The notes beneath the pieces are model-generated. The model made no database searches. It had not been told where the DNA came from and was given only the letters and a program-made list of their open reading frames with translations. From Rhizoctonia solani (lineage: Eukaryota > Basidiomycota > Agaricomycetes > Cantharellales > Ceratobasidiaceae), in the NCBI RefSeq assembly GCF_016906535.1, contig NC_057385.1, positions 992,001 to 1,056,000 of the forward strand: a stretch of DNA of 64,000 nucleotides. Direction: 5' to 3'. The number at the start of each line of letters is the position of its first letter. Position 1 is the first letter of the stretch. Position numbers and translations under genes: made by a program. Shown piece by piece: positions 10,646-23,391 of the stretch.

Positions 10646-13600
10646 ATGGTCTTGAGTGTGGCTGCCATGTCTGTAACAACGACTCTTGAACCGCCACCTG
10701 GCGTGTCTTATGCCGACTTTGTGCGGGGCTGGAACGATGAACAGGTTGCACTTTGGCTCGCTAGCCTGGGGTGTGAGCACCAGATATCGACATTTAACGA
10801 AAACGATATTCGTGGAAACGTAATACTGGACCTGGATCAACATGCTTGAAGGAGATGGAAATAACGAGCGTTGGCGACCGGATAAAGATTCTGAACGCAA
10901 TCAAGAGCTTGCGCCAACAGTGTTCCAAGGGTGCTGGCCCTACTCCGCGTGTTCTTCTTAATGGTGGATCTACATCTCGGGCAACATCCCAGTACGATAT
11001 CACAAATACAAACGGTGTTCAGAGGAGTACTTCGTTCCGACATAGTGCTAATGGCTCTGACAGTAGTCGTGACGATAGCATTACAGCTGCTCGTAGGTCC
11101 AGCGGTGGTAGGAGACTAGATGGCGGGCGTCCTCCTCCACTGAACATTACTCAATCGACTACTCGAGACCTCCCACAGCTGAGCGCAAATATCGCCACCT
11201 CACCCGGTCCCTCCATCGGCGCTACCACCCCTCGTCCCATTACTCAACCCCAATCTCAACTGCAGAGCTCGCAAGGTCCTGGAGCTCGGGACTCAGGTCG
11301 CACACTGGTCGATAGTCCTTCATCGACTCCCATATCAACCATATCCCTCCCTAGATATACGCCACCCACTCGTAATTATGGCGCTTCTCTTCCAATTGGA
11401 CAGGAGCGGCGTACACCTACTCAAGCTGATGGTTTCACCCCGTCTTCACAAACGTTCCCGCCCCCGCCTTACACGAATGATCCTTTACCCCCTGCTCCAG
11501 GATCGTCTGGCCAGAGCTCGTCCAACGGCTCTCCTCCGAGCGCGACCAATTTCGCTCAGTGGCAAGGCGAATATGGTCTACCACGTGCTCCAAAGACCAC
11601 CAACCTCGGAGCAAGCGCCCATGAAACACCTAGTGAAGCTGTCGCCCGTCGAGCGGGCTCGCCGCTCCCTCCAGTGCCCGTGAGATCAGCAACCTCCAAA
11701 ATACCAATTCAAACTGTAGACCGAGCTCAGACTGGACACGCTAAAAGCGGCTCCGTAGGTCTCATCGGTCAAGAGAGAGGAGGATCCAGTAAAAATACCG
11801 CTGGGCCGTCTACACCTGGGAGACCATCTACCTCTGGAAGTATATCACAGCCTTCGTTACATCCATATGTGACGGCTGCGGCTATACCCACGAGCAGCGG
11901 CGCACCTGCCGTCCCCTTCCCAACTATCCCTAACAATAACCTTCGAGTAGACGCAGGCGTTCGTGGTCGGGATCTTTCACCTATTTCCGAATCGCACTCT
12001 ATTATCGAGACCACTCCAACAGGTCCTTCATTTGCATCTGGGTCTGGGCCGAATACTGGAAATTCCAACGCTGGGTTTGCTGGCAAGCGTAGTCCGTTCC
12101 CTATCAAGCATACTCAATCTGCCAATGACTTGATGCGGGCACTGATCAAGATTCACTTGGATGATAGCGGTCAACCTACAACTGCTGTCAACTCATCTGT
12201 AGTGAACATCGGCTCTTGCCATAGCGGTGTAGAGATTATCGAACGCGCGCTCAAGAAGTTCAACAAACAAAACTCCGGGAAGACCAGTCTTGACGAAGAT
12301 AGAACGAGCGAGACCGAACAGGGCGGGCTGTTGGTTGACGGATGGGGACTGTTCCCTGGTGGACCCCAGAACGAACTTTCGAGTAAGTTATCATCACAGC
12401 TCAAGGAAAATTGATTCTTACGGGCAATCTAGGTGGTCCTCTGTCTGAGTCAGAAATTTTATCAATATGCCACGCAGACCCGAAGAACACTACACGCGAA
12501 CAGGGAATGACACTTAGAAACGTCCGACAGAGGCAGCAGCAAAAATTGGCAAATTTCTTCGGCGCGACACCACCTGGAGCTGGTGTACAGATGTCACCTA
12601 CCTCGCCTACATACACGATTGGGCCCAGAATCTATACGACCCAGGATGAAGAGGGCCTACAGAATACCCCGTCCTCGCTCAAGTTCCCAACCACTGGCAC
12701 CCCCGTTACCAGCAACAGAAGGATGGATCGTGCGAGTACCATTAGTATCATGTCGGGCTTGGGTGTGGATCCCCCTCCCAGCCCTGGCGGTACCCCAGCC
12801 GCACGTAGCCCTTCAAATAATTCTTTCCTTTCGGGAGGTCAGAAGAAATTGCGCAACTTTTTCGGCCAACGTCCGCCCAGCGAACTCATCGCGTCTCATC
12901 TGCCCGAGTTCTTCCGTCGACATCCAAGAAGGTCCTGCAACGAACGGCTCGTAATAGCATGCTTCGTGCTGGCTCTAAACGCGATAGCCACCTTTCGGTT
13001 ATGATTGGCCCAGGTGCGAATGTCCGTATGTCGATTCAGGGGCCTCCAAAATCGCGATTCAGCACCAGCTCCCGGAGTTCATACAACCACAGGAAATCCT
13101 CTCCCCCACCGCGCTCTTCAATGAGTTCCGTGCCATCGATCAACGACAACGCATCGACAATGGCGATCAAAGAAGACAAGGACAATGTACCTCCGCGGAT
13201 GTCGACGTCTACAGACGATGGGCAATCTATTGACATGAGTACGGACGATGGGGCAACTACAGACGATACGGAATCAACAAAGAAGTCGCTGGACCATACA
13301 CTGCCTCCCCTATCCATCATGGGCGATTCCCTCGCAGACTCGTTAAATACCGGACTAAGTGTCACATGGCTGGCACGCGAGTCAAATGCCGCTAAGCGCA
13401 TGAGCCTGATGTCTACTCGTGGACGCGACAAATCGGATACTGCCAGTCTCCTGACGGTTGATGAGATTACTGCCGAGGTTGAGAGCCGCCGCCAGAGCCG
13501 ATATAGCATGTATGAGGACGACGAAGAAGACGAAGACGGCAATGTAGTCGTGCGGCGGCCGAGTAAGCGCGTGAGCATGGTGTCATCGATGCAAGGAGAT

Positions 13601-14905
13601 GGTGACGAGGACGAGGGCGAGGATGAGGAAGAAGAAGATTACGATGAGGAAGATGAGGATTACGACGAAGAAGATGAAGATGAAGATGAAGATGAAGACG
13701 AAGACGAAGACGAAGACGAAGAAGACGAGGATGAAGGAGAAGAAGAAGAAGGAGGCGCCGAGCATACCACTGATACAGGCAGGACAATGATGTCTTCAGG
13801 AGGTTCGTTTGGCGGGCATCCATTTCGCATTAAATTGCTCAAACAATTACCACAGGCAAGCGTTCAATCAAATGGATCAAGGGGGCTTTGATTGGATCAG
13901 GCTCTTTCGGTAGCGTGTACCTTGGAATGGATGCCGTGCAAGGCCTACTTATGGCCGTCAAGCAAGTTGAACTTCCGACTGGGTCATCGCAAAACGAGGA
14001 GCGTAAGAAGAGCATGCTTACAGCACTGGAGCGCGAGATCGAGCTACTGAAGCAACTTCAACACGAGAACATCGTACAATATCTTGGTGCGTGCTATCAG
14101 CAACGGGATGGTAATCGAGACTAAGGGATACTACTAGATTCTTCGATCGACACTCACCATCTGAATATTTTCCTTGAATATGTGCCCGGAGGATCCGTTG
14201 CTACCTTGCTGAGGAATTACGGCGCATTTGAAGAGCCGTTGGCGCGAAACTGGGTTCGGCAGATTCTACAGGGCCTTAATTACCTCCACGAACGAGAGAT
14301 CATCCACCGAGATATCAAGGGTGGTAACATTTTGGTTGACAACAAGGGCGGTATCAAGATTTCGGACTTTGGTATTTCGAAGAAAGTCGAAGATAGTGAG
14401 TGATTTTAATCGTTTATTATAATTCACTTCTCATTTCTGTTTTCAGATTTATTGGGCGGTTCGCGTATACATCGCCCATCCTTGCAGGGCTCCGTATTTT
14501 GGATGGCCCCCGAAGTCGTTAAACAAACTTCGTACACCTACAAGGCAGACATCTGGAGCGTGGGATGCCTTGTTGTCGAGATGTTGACCGGGCAGCATCC
14601 ATGGGCTCAACTGAGTCAGATGCAAGCCATCTTCAAGGTGCGCCGGGTTTATTTTCTCTAAATCGAATATTTCCTCATGTCTATCCTTTTAGATCGGTTC
14701 GCTAGCTAGACCAACAATACCGCCCGATATCTCGCCCGAAGCTGAAGACTTTTTGAACAAAACCTTTGAGCTTGACTACACTATTCGTCCGACGGCTGCC
14801 GAGCTCTTGAACCACCCTTGGGTCCGAATTGAAGCCGCGGAAACTGGCGCGAGCGCACAACAACCAGACGAGCCTTCTCCTGCCATCATGATTACCCCTT
14901 CATAA
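10646..14905 (+). CDS. STE11: MAP kinase kinase kinase, Ste11/Byr2 type
   Basis: This is the top kinase of a pheromone/stress MAPK cascade, cytosolic. The first ATG is 10646 (a second in frame at 10667). Order: SAM domain (about residues 20-85, [20 protein letters not shown] to [18 protein letters not shown]), a long Ser/Pro-rich linker, a Glu/Asp tract (about 13597-13757), then the kinase: glycine loop [22 protein letters not shown] lysine, [12 protein letters not shown] catalytic loop, [18 protein letters not shown] and [16 protein letters not shown]. Introns: 12383-12432, 13803-13855, 14087-14137, 14396-14446, 14638-14692. The frame slips by one missing base in the SAM domain (10846-10847, HAL-KEME) and in the linker (12914-12915, before [17 protein letters not shown]). 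Both surround conserved sequence, so they look like sequencing errors. Length (about 1,300 residues) suits basidiomycete Ste11. Confidence 0.88.
13597..13757 (+). repeat. acidic-codon tract (GAR-GAY microsatellite)
   Basis: An in-frame run of GAA/GAG/GAT/GAC codons inside the MAPKKK encodes about 50 nearly uninterrupted Glu and Asp residues just before the kinase domain. It is a purine-rich, slippage-prone repeat, so its length probably varies between strains. The antisense strand shows long Ser-rich and Leu/Arg-rich open frames that are artefacts of this repeat. Confidence 0.85.
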
Positions 14906-15243
14906 TAATTTCTTGAAAATTATCCTTCTGAGACTGATTCGAATTTCGTTTTGGGCAGTATGCCTCTTTTGTTTGAATATGTATTGGGTGTGCGTATATG
15001 CTGTGTATGTACAAGACAACAGTTATCGATATTTCAGTTATGCTTCCGCGCCGTCTTCCCGTTTTCGTTTGCTCGCATTGGGACGCGAACCAGGACCCCA
15101 ATTGGGTGCAGGATTTTGCTGGTATCGTACGAGCTTGATTTGTGAGGCTCGTGAAATTGCTTGTGGGTGCCTGGAGAAATTGGCCTCTTCACTATGACCC
15201 GTTTGGTTTCAGCCGTATAACCAGACAAAAAGGTCAACGCGAC
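14906..15243. other. 3' spacer between convergent genes
   Basis: Shared 3' region of the MAPKKK (+) and Trm1 (-). AATAAT just after the MAPKKK stop could serve in polyadenylation. No gene is seen. Confidence 0.5.
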
Positions 15244-17950
15244 TCACGTGGGCTCTTTTGATAGCAGCTTTTTAGTGGGAGAACCATCCTTGACGTTCTC
15301 CATTTTGACCGGGTTCAATTTGACCCATGACCGAATAATATCGTAGACCTGAGCGCGGGTGGCAGTGGTTTTGAGGGACCCGGCACACGCATGAGACCTG
15401 GATATCTCGTATCCTTTATGCAACAGGGCCGACCTAGATGATGAGCTGTCAGCCACACGTTCAATAGGGCAGATCCGAGTATATCGCTCACGCAACATGT
15501 TCCAGAGGGGGCGAATTGCAATGGAAGAAACCCGACAGTCTTGAAGGAGTGAAATAGAACGGTACGTCCAATTCCTATCCCAAAGTTGGCCATTGCACTA
15601 ATCAAACAAGGTGCACAACCCACTCGCTAGCCACAGTCAACATCCCCTTCATCCTCTGTTCCGTCCCATATTTTCCAGGATTCTCCTCAATATGCTTGAG
15701 CACTTCGTTCACAAACGTCTTGTCATGTATTGGTCCACTCCACATCGGACCAGCGACCTGGGGACAAATCGGGATTAGCATCGATCGCAGCAGAAATCCA
15801 ATCGGATCGATGATTTGGGTTTTCGAGCTCACATGGAACTTGAAGCCACATTCGTCACATTCTGGGCCGATGGGTGGACCCGACTGAGCCTTGTACGTGA
15901 GATTGTTCGTTCCGGGCTTTTCGACGATCCGGCCAAGGGTTTGTTCGTGGGGGATTGGCACCGGAGCACACGTAGTAAGTGGCGGATTGGCTGTGTCGTG
16001 TGTGAGATAAGGCATGTGGGGTATTTCAGGAGAAATGTACCTAAATGCCTTTTTGACTTCGATAGGTGCGCTTCGGACTTGTACAAACACGCGCACGTAA
16101 AAATCGATAGACAGGGAGACGAGCGGAGTAATGTATCGCCCATACCGTGCGGCCGATGTTGCAAGTGTATGTAGAACCAAACGAAGTGCCTACATGTCAA
16201 ATAAATTAATCCGCTCGTAAATCGGACAATATACCAGGGACTTGCCGCCTCATGGCTGAACTCCGCCTTGACCGGGACACCACCATAGTTCGCATAGCTA
16301 AATCCCTAAATTTCAGAATAACAAAAGCATAAAACACAAAATAGTTACCATTTCTCAGGATAATTGTTGCTCGCCAGCACCGCCATATCGGTGCACGTTA
16401 CGCACAGCAAACCTAAAACACCTGCATGAGACACTGATCAGAAGATTCAGACTGAACAAGACTAACCTCCGTCTGCAACAGCTTGCACCGCGCCATCAAT
16501 AAACGGTGCGGCGGTTCCGTACGGGTCCAGGTCGACAACTTCCACCCGAGAATGGTCGGCACGATGATTGTACAATAGCGCACTGTTTATTGCCCGTTTA
16601 GCCAGTTTCTTCTTCCCTCTCTCTCCCCCTGCCCCGCCTTCTCTCTCGTCCAGTCTAGAACTCGAGACATAAACTCGGACTCACATGGCATCCATCTCGC
16701 TGACCCGCACCTTTCCCAGACCGGCTTTCTTACCGGTCTTGACCGGACCGGATTCCTCGCTTGCAGAGGCAGGGCCTAGCCCGTTGAGCTCAACGTTCCG
16801 TCGCATAGCTTCAGTCGCCGCGGGCAAAATGTCATTCGCAATCACATATCTGTCATACGTAAGAGAAAAAAATTAGATGAGTCCCTGGGTCCCAGAGACG
16901 AGAACAATAGGACAAACAAAACACATAAAATTGATTATGCGCTTCAAGTGTAATTATAATTATCCCCTCCTCTCCCCAAGAGGAAAACGAGGGGGGTGTG
17001 GAAAGGTTAAATGAGCTCCGGTCAGAGGCCGGAACGTGCTCATCACTTTACGGGTGAAACCCCCCAAAAAAATGCGTCTAGGGACAAAGAATAGAAGATT
17101 TGCATACGTACTTGACGAGCGGGATCTCATGCGCATACCGAATCGCGCGCAACCCTGTTGCAGAGAGTGCTTCGAGGATCACAAACTTGGGTGCGACGTA
17201 CTGGGTGTAGCGAGTCAATCCGGGGGTGAAATTCGACCGTATGAGAATTGTGAGTCGTATGTTCCGATAGGAGACGGAACAGTACGGCAATCATGATCGC
17301 ACGAGGATTTCATTAATTAGGATCATGGAAATAGATTATCGGGGCGAAACTAACCTCTTTTCGTTTCTCCTCGCCGTTCCCGTTGGTCGTCTGGGGTTCG
17401 GGTTCGGGTTCAGGTTCGGGTTCGGGCTCAGGCTCAAGCTTCTCGTCGGTGGGTCCAGCGGTGGGCCGTACGGGATCCACGGCCAGTTTTGCTCTTCTTC
17501 CGACTTGGCCTCTGGATGTTTAGGAGCAGGGTCCACATCCATACCTTGCTCATCCTTGGCCCCGTCCTTCTTCTCAACTTCACCCGCATCTACACAGAAT
17601 GAGTCCAACCCCTCGAAAACGAACCAACACACACAGTGACTCACTCTTTTTCTCTTCTTGCTGCGCTCCCTCTTCGCACCCGCCTGTTCCCACCTCGCCC
17701 GCTTGGCTTGGTCCCATCGTCTAGACCACGCAGTAATACAGGCAACGCTCAAGTCCCGATTGAATTCCTGGATCGGGTTCAGAAATGCGGTTGCCTCCGA
17801 GGGCAACAGAATCTTGGCCGTGTTTTCGGAATGAATCGTGAAGCCGTCGGGTATATTCATAGTAGGAGTGCCCGCAGCCGTAGTACTAGTACTAGCACTA
17901 GCACCAGCAGCAGTGGATACGGTGGAGTTTACATCGGCGGAGTAAGCCAT
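15244..17950 (-). CDS. TRM1: tRNA (guanine26-N2)-dimethyltransferase Trm1
   Basis: The enzyme dimethylates G26 of tRNAs using SAM, in nucleus and mitochondria in yeast. The start at 17950 gives [11 protein letters not shown]. Blocks in order: [32 protein letters not shown], a Pro-Glu repeat (about 17396-17440), [17 protein letters not shown] (SAM motif I), [76 protein letters not shown], a cysteine cluster ([20 protein letters not shown]) and the C-terminus [26 protein letters not shown]. The 16190-16245 intron has a GC donor; a roughly 260-base intron precedes ANDILP. Missing bases shift the frame near 15958-15961 and 17463-17465, and perhaps at the donor before [12 protein letters not shown]. 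The stop is 15244-15246. The frame stays open upstream of the ATG (see findings). Confidence 0.88.
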
Positions 17951-18994
17951 GGTCCGTATACCCGACGAGTTAATGGTCAGAGCCGTCGTTGGTCGTCCAG
18001 TCCAAGCACGGGATCGAAAAGAAGCACGGATTGTACCGGCGGCGGTGGCGCGCAACAGCTGGGTCCAAGTACCAGCGGCGCTTAACTTTACGATCGTCGT
18101 GGGGGAAGCAAGGGGTGGGGTGGGGGATATTAATGTCTCGGATATAAGTTTACAAACTCTTGGTCGTCGTCGGGTTGACGAGGTTAATTTTCCCTGGTTG
18201 AGAAGCGAGCCGGAATGAGATGACCAAGGCGGGATGATGCCTGGGTCTTGGTGCTCACACGTTTCGAGTGTAAATTAGAGTGAGCTATGACGAGGGGGAG
18301 GAGAGAGATGAGACAATAGGCCGATCGTAACCAATTGCAACCGACTCGGGGAACAGCCTAAAAGAAATTTTATGTGAGGACTGTGTAATGTACATGCATA
18401 TGGGCAGAGTAGGCGATGCATCCCCGGACTCAAAGGCCCAAGCAGAGTGGATTTTCGAGTCGGAAGTTGTATAGTAACGTTATATGGAAACGATCGTCGC
18501 ACCTTGTATAAAGAGGCAAGACCGAGGCGTTCGAAACTTGGACCACACGCGAGGGGGCTCGGAGGTTGAAACTCGAGTCACGCAAGAGTTGAGGGCGGTT
18601 CATGAGCCAAAGTGGGGGCTGATTTGAAATGACCGGTACGATGAGCGTGGTGCGGTTTGTTGTGGACGAGTCGGTAACGATGATGCGCCGTTGGCAGGGG
18701 TCCGAGTAGCCTGAATTGGAAGAGGAGGCTAAGGGATGGGTGTTAAATCGAGTGCATAGATAGCCCGATTTGTGATTCCTTTTGTTCAGTGGTGGGGTGG
18801 GTGTTGAATTACGATAAATTTATTCCGAATGCAGAAGGTTCAGTAGTTGAAGGAGTGTAGAGAACGGGCATAGTACTACTGATACATAGCAATAAAACTT
18901 ATACTCGAACACGGATTGTAGAAAATAAGTGAGTATGAGAACTACAAATAATCAGAGGAAAAAAGAGAACCCAAAAACAGATAAACAAAGCGAT
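17951..18994. other. intergenic, about 1 kb, no gene seen
   Basis: Lies between the Trm1 start and the 3' end of the Clp1-like gene, both on the minus strand, and should hold the Trm1 promoter. It is G-rich on the + strand in places. No conserved frame or repeat is visible. Confidence 0.5.
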
Positions 18995-19876
18995 CTACGC
19001 CTCGTAAAGAGAACCGCCGAGCTCACGTTCGACCGCGTCTGCGTCCCGGTCGTCCTGGGAGATGGAATCGAGGACGGATTGCGCATCAGGGCCGGCAGAT
19101 CGCTCGACGGCGGCGACAAGGACGCGCCAGGCAAAGGCGAGTATTTCCAGAGTCGGTCGTTGTCGACGTGCAGAGCCGCGGCGTTGGCCCAGACGCCGTG
19201 TACGGTTTTGAGGGTGGAGAGCAGCACGGGGAGCGAGAGCCAATGGGACAGCGCTTGGGAAAGGCGCTCGGTAATGCCATGGACTTCGAGAGATATCCTC
19301 CCAAATGCAGAGTGGGGGAGCGGGAGGAGTGTGGCTAGCAGGGCATTGGCGCTGTGGTCGTGCAAGAACAGGTACAGGGGCTCAAAGTGGTTGGGAGCCG
19401 GGAGGGCAGACCGAGCAGGGGAACAGTGAACGTATTGTCGTGTCTGAGCTCGCGTGTGGTGGAGCCAAACGAGGGAAGAGCAGCGCATTGTGTTGCGAGG
19501 ACGAGCGAGTGGGCGGGGAACAGCTTGCCTGGCTGGTCGGGACTGCGCGGGTTATAGACCACGAGATAGTGTGTGGGGAGCATACTGGGCTCTGGGTTCG
19601 GGTCAAGGACAGTGCACTCGACTGTGCGTGGGAGGGGTTTGGCGAGCGGCGTCCTAGGCACCGATGCAGTGAGCATCTCCAGTATTCTGTCGGAAATGAG
19701 CTCTAAATTCAGCTACTTGCAATCACATCCACTCACTCTTTCGACATGGCACACACTCGTTGTCGCACAAATTGCACAGGAATATTTCCCAGCTCGGGGT
19801 CTATCGCCGCCAGTGCATGAGCCTGTACCGGCATCACACTCACCACCGGCAGCTCTCGCGGCATGCTCAGCTGCAT
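18995..19876 (-). CDS. Clp1-like protein (basidiomycete sexual development)
   Basis: Homologous by recall to Clp1 of Coprinopsis and Ustilago, which is needed for clamp-cell or dikaryon development; its biochemistry is unclear. Supporting blocks: HYLVVYNPRSPDQPGKLFPA with HSLVLATQCAALP, APNHFEPLYLFLHDHSA, LLATLLPLPHSAFG, VLLSTLKTVHGVWANAAALH and ILAFAWRVLVAAVE, ending GGSLYEA (stop 18995-18997). These blocks lie in different frames, each joined by one missing base: 19144-19146 (DRLWK to ILAFAW) and 19404-19406 (PLLGLP to APNHFEP). An N-terminal exon starting near 19876 (MQLSMPREL) joins through an intron with GTGAGTGG at about 19730, but that junction is also off by a base. Family assignment is moderate; the start is uncertain. 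Confidence 0.5.
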
Positions 19877-20363
19877 TTGCCCCTGCGTCCTGGCGTCAGA
19901 GGAGGTGTATGCAGCTGCCCCTTTCTGTACATCCTACCTCGGGATCACGTTTGTATGGGGGGACAACGGGCGGGACATGGTTGGGATCTCAAGACACTCT
20001 GATGCGCCCCTTATGAATCTCTGCTATTGGCCCAAAGTCGGCACTCTCACATTTGCAAATTCACAGGCTCATCGCCGACCCATTCGGACTTTACCTATCA
20101 CCGACGCCCGCTCCTATCCGCGCTTGCACCCGGCTCCCCGGGATTCTATCGTCGCCCAGCGAGCTCCACACTTGCGCAACCGACCACGCTGGACGCCGCG
20201 CAACATCCGAGAACCGACACCGCATACATTCACTTTGAATATACTACTCACATGGCATACACTGCCTTTCGAACAAATTCACATCATGCTTGATGGTCTT
20301 CTATCGCAACCAACACGACGTGCTCCCCCCTATCTCCTGTTTGAACCAGAATAACCGTGTCCC
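19877..20363. other. intergenic, no supported gene
   Basis: The + strand has a 163-codon open frame here and the minus strand has fragments, but none shows family motifs. It probably contains the Clp1-like promoter and the 3' end of the lipase transcript. Confidence 0.4.
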
Positions 20364-22825
20364 CTAATTGATAACCCATTCACACTCGCCCGGCTCGACG
20401 TACAGTAGCTGGTCCTGCCAACAAACAAATACGTCCGTTAGATCGTCCATCACCGTATATCAAACACAGTCCCTGGTTCCACTATCGGCTATCCGTATAC
20501 GTCCATCATAACTTTGTTCGCTCATACTTTCCGTAAACACCCCAGAATCACGATCGTTCGTCGTACGTCCATGTTCTTCCTCTTCTGGCCCAAATTGTCC
20601 GCGTTGGACAATGTACACCGGTTCGTGCGTTGGCCGATGGGTGCGACCACCGCATCGACTCGTGCTCTTCCACGTCCATCTGGTCCCGTCGGGATCATCT
20701 TGATCTCCAATCCTGTATATTACCCACTTGAGTCAATATCATGTCTTCCTCTCTCCCCTTTTTTTCGCTCCTGCCCCACTTCGCATGCACTTACCGAGAT
20801 GCGCAAACGCCAATGGACTCTCCTGATCAACTTTCAAGGGCACTCGGTCCCCCATCTCGGGCAACAACCCAGCGACGCATCCGGCCCGTTCGAGACCCTC
20901 CACATCGACTTCGGCAGGCCCGAACCCATACTATTGAACGCGTCCCGGGTCATGACGTCCCCGATAATCGGCGCGGCGAACATGTATGCGTCCCGGATGC
21001 GCACGTTGGACTTGAAGTCGCTGTTTTGCTTTGCGACGGCCCGCGAGTAGGCGAGTGACGCCGTGGCGCAGCCGAGCGAGTGGCCGGTAAAGTAGACGTT
21101 GATCGAGTGGATGCCGGTGTTTCGTGTGAGGTGGTCTGCGACGATTTGGATTCCATCGCGGATCGTGTCTGGAGGGGGTGTGCGAATTGGGCCGTGGTTC
21201 TGTGATAAAACGAAATGATGCTCACCATATGGAGTCCGGATGGGTAATTCTTGCTTGGCGGACTTTTCGCCAATCCACCAGTCTCGGAGTTGATTCATGT
21301 GTCTCTGAAATGATCCCTCAACGAATGGGGAATCCGAGCCTCGTCGGGGAACATGCGAGCCTTGAATCCAGAGTGCACTGCGCCACGTTAATGATCTACT
21401 TTCTGGCTTTCCCCGTTCCTCACTTACCTTTTCCGAATCCGGGAATCCAATGTCCAATATTCTCCTAGTAAAAGTCAAATCGGTCACCCACTCGTCAAAC
21501 TCGGTCGGACTAGTTCCCTTAAACGCAACAACTATCCACGGCTCCTTTGGGTGCCAAAACAACGCAGCAAACGCAGACCCGACACCATTAAGCTCTGAAA
21601 CCGGCTCATGCTCGATTCCAGACGACTGAAGGTGCGCGCGGATCGTGCTATCCCCAGGACCGGGCTCGACGTGCGCATTGGTGTTTCCATGTGGAGCAGG
21701 CTTCGTTGATTCCACTTGCGGTTCGAGTCTCGTGCCTGGTTTAGCTGCGAGCGGGGACTCGACCAACGGTCCGTCCTTTCCTAGAAAAGTAGGCCGCCTG
21801 ACGAGTCGTTCACCTGTGAGCGCCGCGCGGGCCAATGCTGCGGGATCGGCTCCGATAAACTTGTCGAGTCCAACGCGTCCCCGACCTCGGAGCGTGCCGA
21901 AAACATCAAACGGTGTCGCGTTCTTGACAATCGCGAGCGCTTTGCGAATTCCGCTCGAGTCATGTTCGTATACCAGTCCTGCGAATTGTAGCCTAACATG
22001 CAAAAAAAAAAAGAGGGAGCGAAAGTCAGCCCTGTTGTGCTCCCCCTTCCGAATGTGAGATCATATATGCCTCCCAGAACCGATGATCAACGGAAATCCC
22101 ATCATAATGATCATTGAAAAAATGCCACAACACGACGCCGCAAGTGGAGTGAAAAGAAAGGAAAGGGGGGGGGGGGAAGACTGGCTTACAAAATACGAGC
22201 AATGTCCAAGTCGAAGTTGCGGTTATTGTTCCCAGGTCCGAAGCGCGAATTGCGCGACTCGACCGACTTGCAAAGTGCAGCTCGGGAAGCAGCGAGCGCA
22301 CGCTTGTCGCCGTTCCACCATGCTTCGTACATGGGCGTTGTCACCGCTTCCCAATCTGTCAATATATTGAATCCAAAAGGCGCGACGGTGCTTACCATAT
22401 GCATATAGCCGAAAGGCCAACGGCTGAATACCAGGGAGAGAGAAGAAACATGCAAAAGAAGAGCATGGGGACGAGCAGAGTTGTTGTCATGATAGCGAAA
22501 ATAAGTGTCCACTCAAATGAATCCGTGCACTCATCTACTACAGTGCCTTAGCGCCGATCTTGAACGCGATGAAAAAAACGTACGACCGAGCTTAAACACC
22601 TGTCCCCAGATCATCCAGAAACTTGACGTAGCCTTTGACCCAGCTATAAAAGGTGCCTAGAATAGTAGGGGGAGAAATTTGAACCAGCTCATCACAATGT
22701 AGAGAGCGCAGCTTCTCATGGACGTCCTCTGTCGATTCAGGTAGTAGAAACGTAGGAGACGTAGGAGTAGTCTGCATCGACGGACTATTGACTGGAGATT
22801 GCGGAGATCTTGGAGGTGTCGCCAT
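20364..22825 (-). CDS. class 3 lipase (alpha/beta hydrolase), membrane-anchored
   Basis: A lipase_3-type esterase, probably membrane-bound. The start at 22825 gives MATPPRSPQSPVNSP. The second exon encodes a hydrophobic segment (FAIMTTTLLVPMLFFCMFLL), a likely transmembrane anchor. Later blocks: DWEAVTTPMYEAWWNGD, FAALFWHPKEPWIVVAFKGT, EFDEWVTDL, VHSGFKARMFPDEARIP, the nucleophile elbow NVYFTGHSLGCATASL, RDAYMFAAPIIGD, GLLPEMGD, and the family C-terminus DQLLYVEPGECEWV with stop 20364-20366. One-base losses are needed at about 20847-20853 and 20874-20877, and probably near 21300, 21430 and 22435. The region 20520-20720 between GLEIKM and the last exon could not be joined cleanly. Substrate unknown. 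Confidence 0.75.
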
Positions 22826-23391
22826 GTCTGTTGTCGTGGCGAAGAGGAGAGGAATATAATGATGCCAAAGGTTGAGGCGGCGCTCTTATTCGGATTCAGT
22901 AGGGGTTCAGTTACCTCTTATAGTGCTTATAAACACGGCCTCCCCCACTTTCCCTAGACTCTTATCTGGCTCGTGAAAAAGTTGGGGCGTATCAGGGAAG
23001 TACAAATGATTTGTTGTGAACAGACCGAGCCGGGGAGGTGTCCAGCTGTGTCTTGCTGAGTTGGAGCGATCAGAGCCGCCGCAATTAACAGTTGCCGCAG
23101 GGATCATTGGGACGTCGACCAAGGTGCGAGTACAGTACAGTGAGAGCAAGTCGTACAGATGACGAGAGCGCAAATGCAAATCAGGTAACGATACTGATAA
23201 CACAGAAATGAACGAAGACGAGTGGCGAACTGTGCTACGGTCAAAAGTCGAGAGCTCTTCGAATTATGCATATGCACGTGGAATTGGATCGGGCGCTTAT
23301 GCATCAGGTCATTTGGATCAGTCATCAGGTTCCTGCTTAGGTTTCGACATTGCCACCACATACCAATAAACCTCATTTAATTATCTTTACC
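22826..23391. other. divergent promoter region, lipase / Cwc24
   Basis: This spacer separates the lipase (-) and the Cwc24 gene (+) and presumably carries both promoters. It contains CATATGCACGTG near 23269-23280, an E-box-like hexamer. No open frame with a recognisable motif is present. Confidence 0.45.

Noticed and set aside
13467..13842. Long antisense frames rich in Leu/Arg and Ser over the acidic tract
   Set aside because: They are mirror products of the GAR/GAY codon repeat in the MAPKKK and have no independent support.
19863..20354. 163-codon open frame on the + strand
   Set aside because: Composition is Pro/Arg/His-rich with no motif; it overlaps the spacer between two minus-strand genes, so it looks like a chance frame.
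22150..22180. GGGGGGGGGG run near 22167 as a possible G-quadruplex
   Set aside because: It is a single homopolymer run inside a lipase intron; four separated G-tracts are not present.
5349..22825. A biosynthetic cluster linking the Zn2Cys6 regulator, S10 protease and lipase
   Set aside because: No synthase, oxidase or transporter is present, and unrelated housekeeping genes lie between them.
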